A stretch of DNA of 64,000 bases. It comes from Sclerodactyla briareus (Eukaryota > Echinodermata > Holothuroidea > Dendrochirotida > Sclerodactylidae). The notes beneath the pieces were generated by a model that worked only from the letters and a program-made list of their open reading frames with translations, did not search any database and was not told the DNA's origin. How positions within the stretch are numbered: the first letter of the stretch is position 1; each line of letters begins with the position of its first letter. The stretch is taken from assembly GCA_026419785.1 (NCBI GenBank), contig JAODTK010005220.1, forward strand, positions 124,001-188,000, read 5' to 3'. A program made the translations under genes and the position numbers. Below, one piece after another: positions 60,873 through 64,000 of the stretch.

Positions 60873-61370
60873 CCTTCAATTTGCAGACTGGGGCACCAAA
60901 ATTTTCGTTCTATACCGCACAGATTGCCGGATATGGCCTCCCAGACCATTTCCAGCCAGAGATATTCTGAGAGTCGAATGCAAACTTTTCAAACATTTCC
61001 TCTTTCTCGACACCCTTTCTTTCTTTTCAGCCCTTTTACGTTCCAATGTGCCGATGGGAGAATTTAAAGTTTAGTTTCTAAACTCACTAAAATTGATGGC
61101 CGGAGACGCCACCCAAGGCCTTTTGAGCCAGCTAAGATTCGACTTTGTTAAGGTGGAATGTACAGTTATTTTTCATTCTCTTTCAAAAACCTTCATATTA
61201 ACCCTCGTTTCATTTGTCTTTCAATTTGCTGAGCATGGGCACAAAAGTTTGGTTTCCTTTCTATGTGTCATTTGTTCTTAAATTTGCCGACTTGGGCACA
61301 AAGGTTAGTTCTATACTACCTAGATTGCTGGAGATGGCCCCCCAGGCCATTGTGACGCCAGAGGATATTT
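60873..61370. repeat. Diverged direct repeat about 410 bp apart
   Basis: The stretch from 60,873 (TTCAATTTGCAGACTGGGGCACC, then GTTCTATACCGC, AGATTGCCGG, ATGGCCTCCCAG, CCATT, CCAGA) is repeated with changes from 61,282 (AAATTTGCCGACTTGGGCAC, TTCTATACTACC, AGATTGCTGG, ATGGCCCCCCAG, CCATT, CCAGA). A partial third copy starts near 61,212. It lies within the CAGGGGCGTC element. Confidence 0.7.
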
Positions 61371-61559
61371 GGATTGTAAGGGTGATTATAAAATTGGTTT
61401 CCTTTTTTCTTTCATAAATGTTTTGTGTACTCTCTTTGTTAACCTTTTTCGTTGCATGTTCCTCATTTTGCCAACTGGGGCATCAGTTGCGACTGCGTGT
61501 GAATGGGGGGGGGTCAAACCCCACTACACCCCCCTTAGCGACGCCCCTGCGTTTAGGGC

Positions 61560-64000
61560 TATTGCCAAAGTATACCTTGGGACTTTCAGAGTTTCCTGTA
61601 TAAATACAAAGCCTCTAGGTGCACAGTGGACCAATGTTTGAGCCAAAAACGTACACATTACAGGCTTCAAACATTAGTGAAAAAAGCACATGTTTGGACA
61701 AAAATGTTCCGACATGAAAGGGGGGGAGGGCGTGAACACTGAAATGCAATAATGTACCTATCAGTGATGATCTGATTACTAGAAGAAACACTGTTCCTCC
61801 AATGAGAGACAAGAAAAAACAAGAATAACTCATTGTGCATACATGAATATTTCCCAGGAGATAACCTAATGATGAGTTAATGAAGCACGCACAGTGGAAG
61901 CAATTGGTGGGGCTCTCCCCCTTCAGGTAGACAATCTGTGAGATGATGTGAAACCCCATATGATCTTCCGATGGGTTGAGTTCCAGAGAACTTATCCATA
62001 TGGTATCATGGGTAAATATTCGGGTGGTTTGCACTTCCATCAAATGTCAACAAGGCGGATGAGCTGTCATGGGGCCACATTCACACTTATGAAGTCACAC
62101 AAACCCCAGCTCCTTTTACCAGTGTCAAAAAGGTTAAAGAGCATGATTATTTAGAAATCAAGTCACAGGTATATTACAGGTGCTGTTGAGGGGGACACCC
62201 CCTACACCCCAAATTCCCAAAGCCTCTACCTCTGAAAATAATCATGGACTGTATTCATCTGTGAACATGATGAATGTCTGGAATAAAATGCCCTTGTGCA
62301 GTGGAGCAGTGGTGGGGGGGGGGGGGCTGGCTACTAATGACTTTTGACCAATAAATTTTAAACGCAAGTATAAGTAACATTTTTCTTTAATGTTCAGTAG
62401 ACGTTTTACAAGCTGTGCCTCAGCAAATTTTGCAAGCCGTCACCGCCATCACAGGGGAGGTAGGGAGAATAGATATTCAAAATGCAGTTGATGGTCTTGA
62501 GGTCTCCTATGTCTACAACCCACAATTAAGAATACCCAAACGATTAGAGATCTCGACATCTATAACCTTTCTATCTCTAAACAGTAAATAAGCAGCTAGG
62601 AGGTAACTATTGCGTTTAGTTCGATCGGAGTAAATTGCATTGCGTGATATTCAAAATTTGGCAGTGCGTACTTCCACGGAGACCACAATACAAATCATTG
62701 GCGTGCTAACCGGAGGGTTCTGCGCTGTGAACATGCGATAACCAAGGCAAGGAGCGGCGCGCCATTCCCCTGTTTGTATTCCGTTAGGGCAGTACGCCTT
62801 CTGGAACCGCACGTATACAGAAGCGGATCTGCGCGTGTGTGTTGTAAACATAAACTTCCAAAAGGCTCGGGGCAAACTTACATTCGCGTTTGAAAAGTAT
62901 TGCGTTCACTTGAGACGCAGCAAATCGAGCAAGTTTCGATTGTTGTGTTCTCTGACCACGACTGTTACTGCAACAAAAAAACAGGCAGCTATTATTGGGA
63001 TTAGCCAATCAGAATCCTGGTATTCGCAATACCGGATAGCTTGGAGTGTGAATCCATGTTTCCAAGCTAGTGAAGTGCCTGGCCTCCAATGAAGATAGAA
63101 GACATTACGAGAAGGAAGAGCAGAGAAATGAGCATGAGACAGACAGCATTGCGAAGAGAAACGAGGCAGCCCAGCGGACTCTATTCTAGGTGGAAGGCTG
63201 GCTGGTATGGACCTGTTCGATATAGTAAGGGCAGGATCAGTAGGTGTACTGACATGAGATTGCTGGAACAGCACCCCATGTTAGGCCAAGAAAATTCTTG
63301 TCTTAGTATGCTGTGGACAAAAAAAATTGGCGAACTAGATTGGCGTAACTTGTTAGAAAGTACTCACGTTGTTGCTGTGACTTGGAATGGTTCATGAGAA
63401 AGGTTACGCAGTTATGAAGGTTTACTTCTTGGAGGAACGTCGCTGTAAGAACAAGAGGCCTTCTGGGATGAATAGGGAAGTTTTTCCCTGGCCATCAAAC
63501 GTAAGCGAATTTATGGCGCTTTTATCGTTCTTCTGGGTCAGTGGTATATAGAGCATTCAAAAATTCAGCAAACGCTTGTCCAGCGTTTAGTTTGGTGATA
63601 AACTGTGAAAATTTTGAGAGGCAGATTGCCTCTAATATCAAGGAGAATCCTCGTGCATTTTGCTCTTAGTGTGCGGGGAAGACAGAAGTCAAGGACAGCA
63701 TTGGTCCTTTGATAGATTCCGACTCGGGTAGTACAATTAGCGATAGCCAGGCGATGGCTGAAGGTTCTCAATAAGTATTTCTCGTCTGTTTTTTTTTATC
63801 CTGAGAACTTGGTTAATTGTGCTGACCAAGTTGTCGGGTTCTCCGAATTAGTATTGTTAATATGGTGTGCTCGCCTGGTTTAGTAAAGGAGAAACTGCAA
63901 AGGCTCAAAGTGCCAAAGCTCTGGTCCTGACGAGTTTATCCTTTTACTAAAATCCTTTGCCGACGAGTTGTCTGTTCCATAGCTATATTTTCAATAAGAC
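61560..64000. other. Nothing recognised
   Basis: Short open frames only. The frame pair at 62,800-63,270 (both strands) has no recognisable domain. A G run occurs at 62,313-62,326. Confidence 0.5.

Larger units (their letters stand above)
59735..61549. mobile_element. 1.8-kb non-autonomous element with CAGGGGCGTC inverted ends
   Basis: CAGGGGCGTC at 59,735-59,744 is mirrored by GACGCCCCTG at 61,540-61,549. A few bases further in, both ends carry a G-run (GGGGGGGTGTG and the complement of CACCCCCCTTAGC). The hexamer TAGGGC occurs close outside each end and may be part of a target duplication, but it is not at the exact boundary. The interior holds the tandem array 60,029-60,610 and a diverged direct repeat (60,873-60,965 against 61,282-61,370). 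It starts only 43 bp beyond the Gypsy LTR. Confidence 0.5.

Overview
This is a 64-kb stretch of animal nuclear DNA with large introns and intergenic space, dense in transposons, microsatellites and long homopolymers. There are no operons or long intact reading frames. The repeat style (several tRNA-headed SINEs, hAT-like elements, a Ty3/Gypsy retroelement, degenerate TGACCT satellites) together with an FRS2-type FGF-receptor adaptor gene points to a bilaterian. A marine deuterostome such as an echinoderm is my guess, but the lineage is an inference and not proven by the sequence.

The one host gene I can identify lies on the minus strand between about 22.9 and 15.3 kb. It is a homologue of fibroblast growth factor receptor substrate 2 (FRS2/FRS3), the docking protein that links FGF receptors to Grb2 and Shp2. 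Two exons (22,554-22,856 and about 20,645-20,922) together encode much of the IRS-type PTB domain. They are joined by a canonical splice that recreates a Gly codon. A 1.15-kb terminal exon (15,296-16,449) carries the tyrosine-motif tail (LNYARL, SYMNL, YTNL, YGNV, LNYVQV, EVYAIIDT). The first (myristoylation) exon was not found. Every exon is interrupted by small frameshifts.

The second large structure is a complete but broken Ty3/Gypsy-type LTR retrotransposon on the minus strand (48,552-59,691, 11.1 kb). It has two unusually long LTRs of about 2.46 kb, a Lys-tRNA-type primer binding site, a polypurine tract, and gag, protease, RT, RNase H and integrase remnants in Ty3 order. The LTRs differ from each other mainly by single-base indels. 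The same error style breaks the FRS2 exons, so much of the frameshifting may come from a noisy long-read assembly.

Other layout: four hAT-like non-autonomous elements with short inverted ends and 7-8-bp target duplications (4,429-6,500; 17,124-17,539; 26,909-28,846; 47,280-47,452). Each carries its own simple-sequence motif inside its ends. Three tRNA-derived SINE families occur at 3.3, 9.0, 11.5, 12.2, 17.8, 18.2 and 39.1 kb. A satellite-like block at 40.9-43.15 kb is packed with TGACCT/AGGTCA half-sites. A 1.8-kb inverted-end element at 59.7-61.5 kb contains an internal array of about 185-bp units. Minisatellites lie at 14.65, 28.97 and 45.07 kb. The remaining stretches (roughly 0-3 kb, 23-26.9 kb, 29-36 kb, 45.2-47.2 kb and 61.6-64 kb) are intergenic or intronic DNA in which I recognise nothing, apart from a few exon-like open stretches listed with low confidence.
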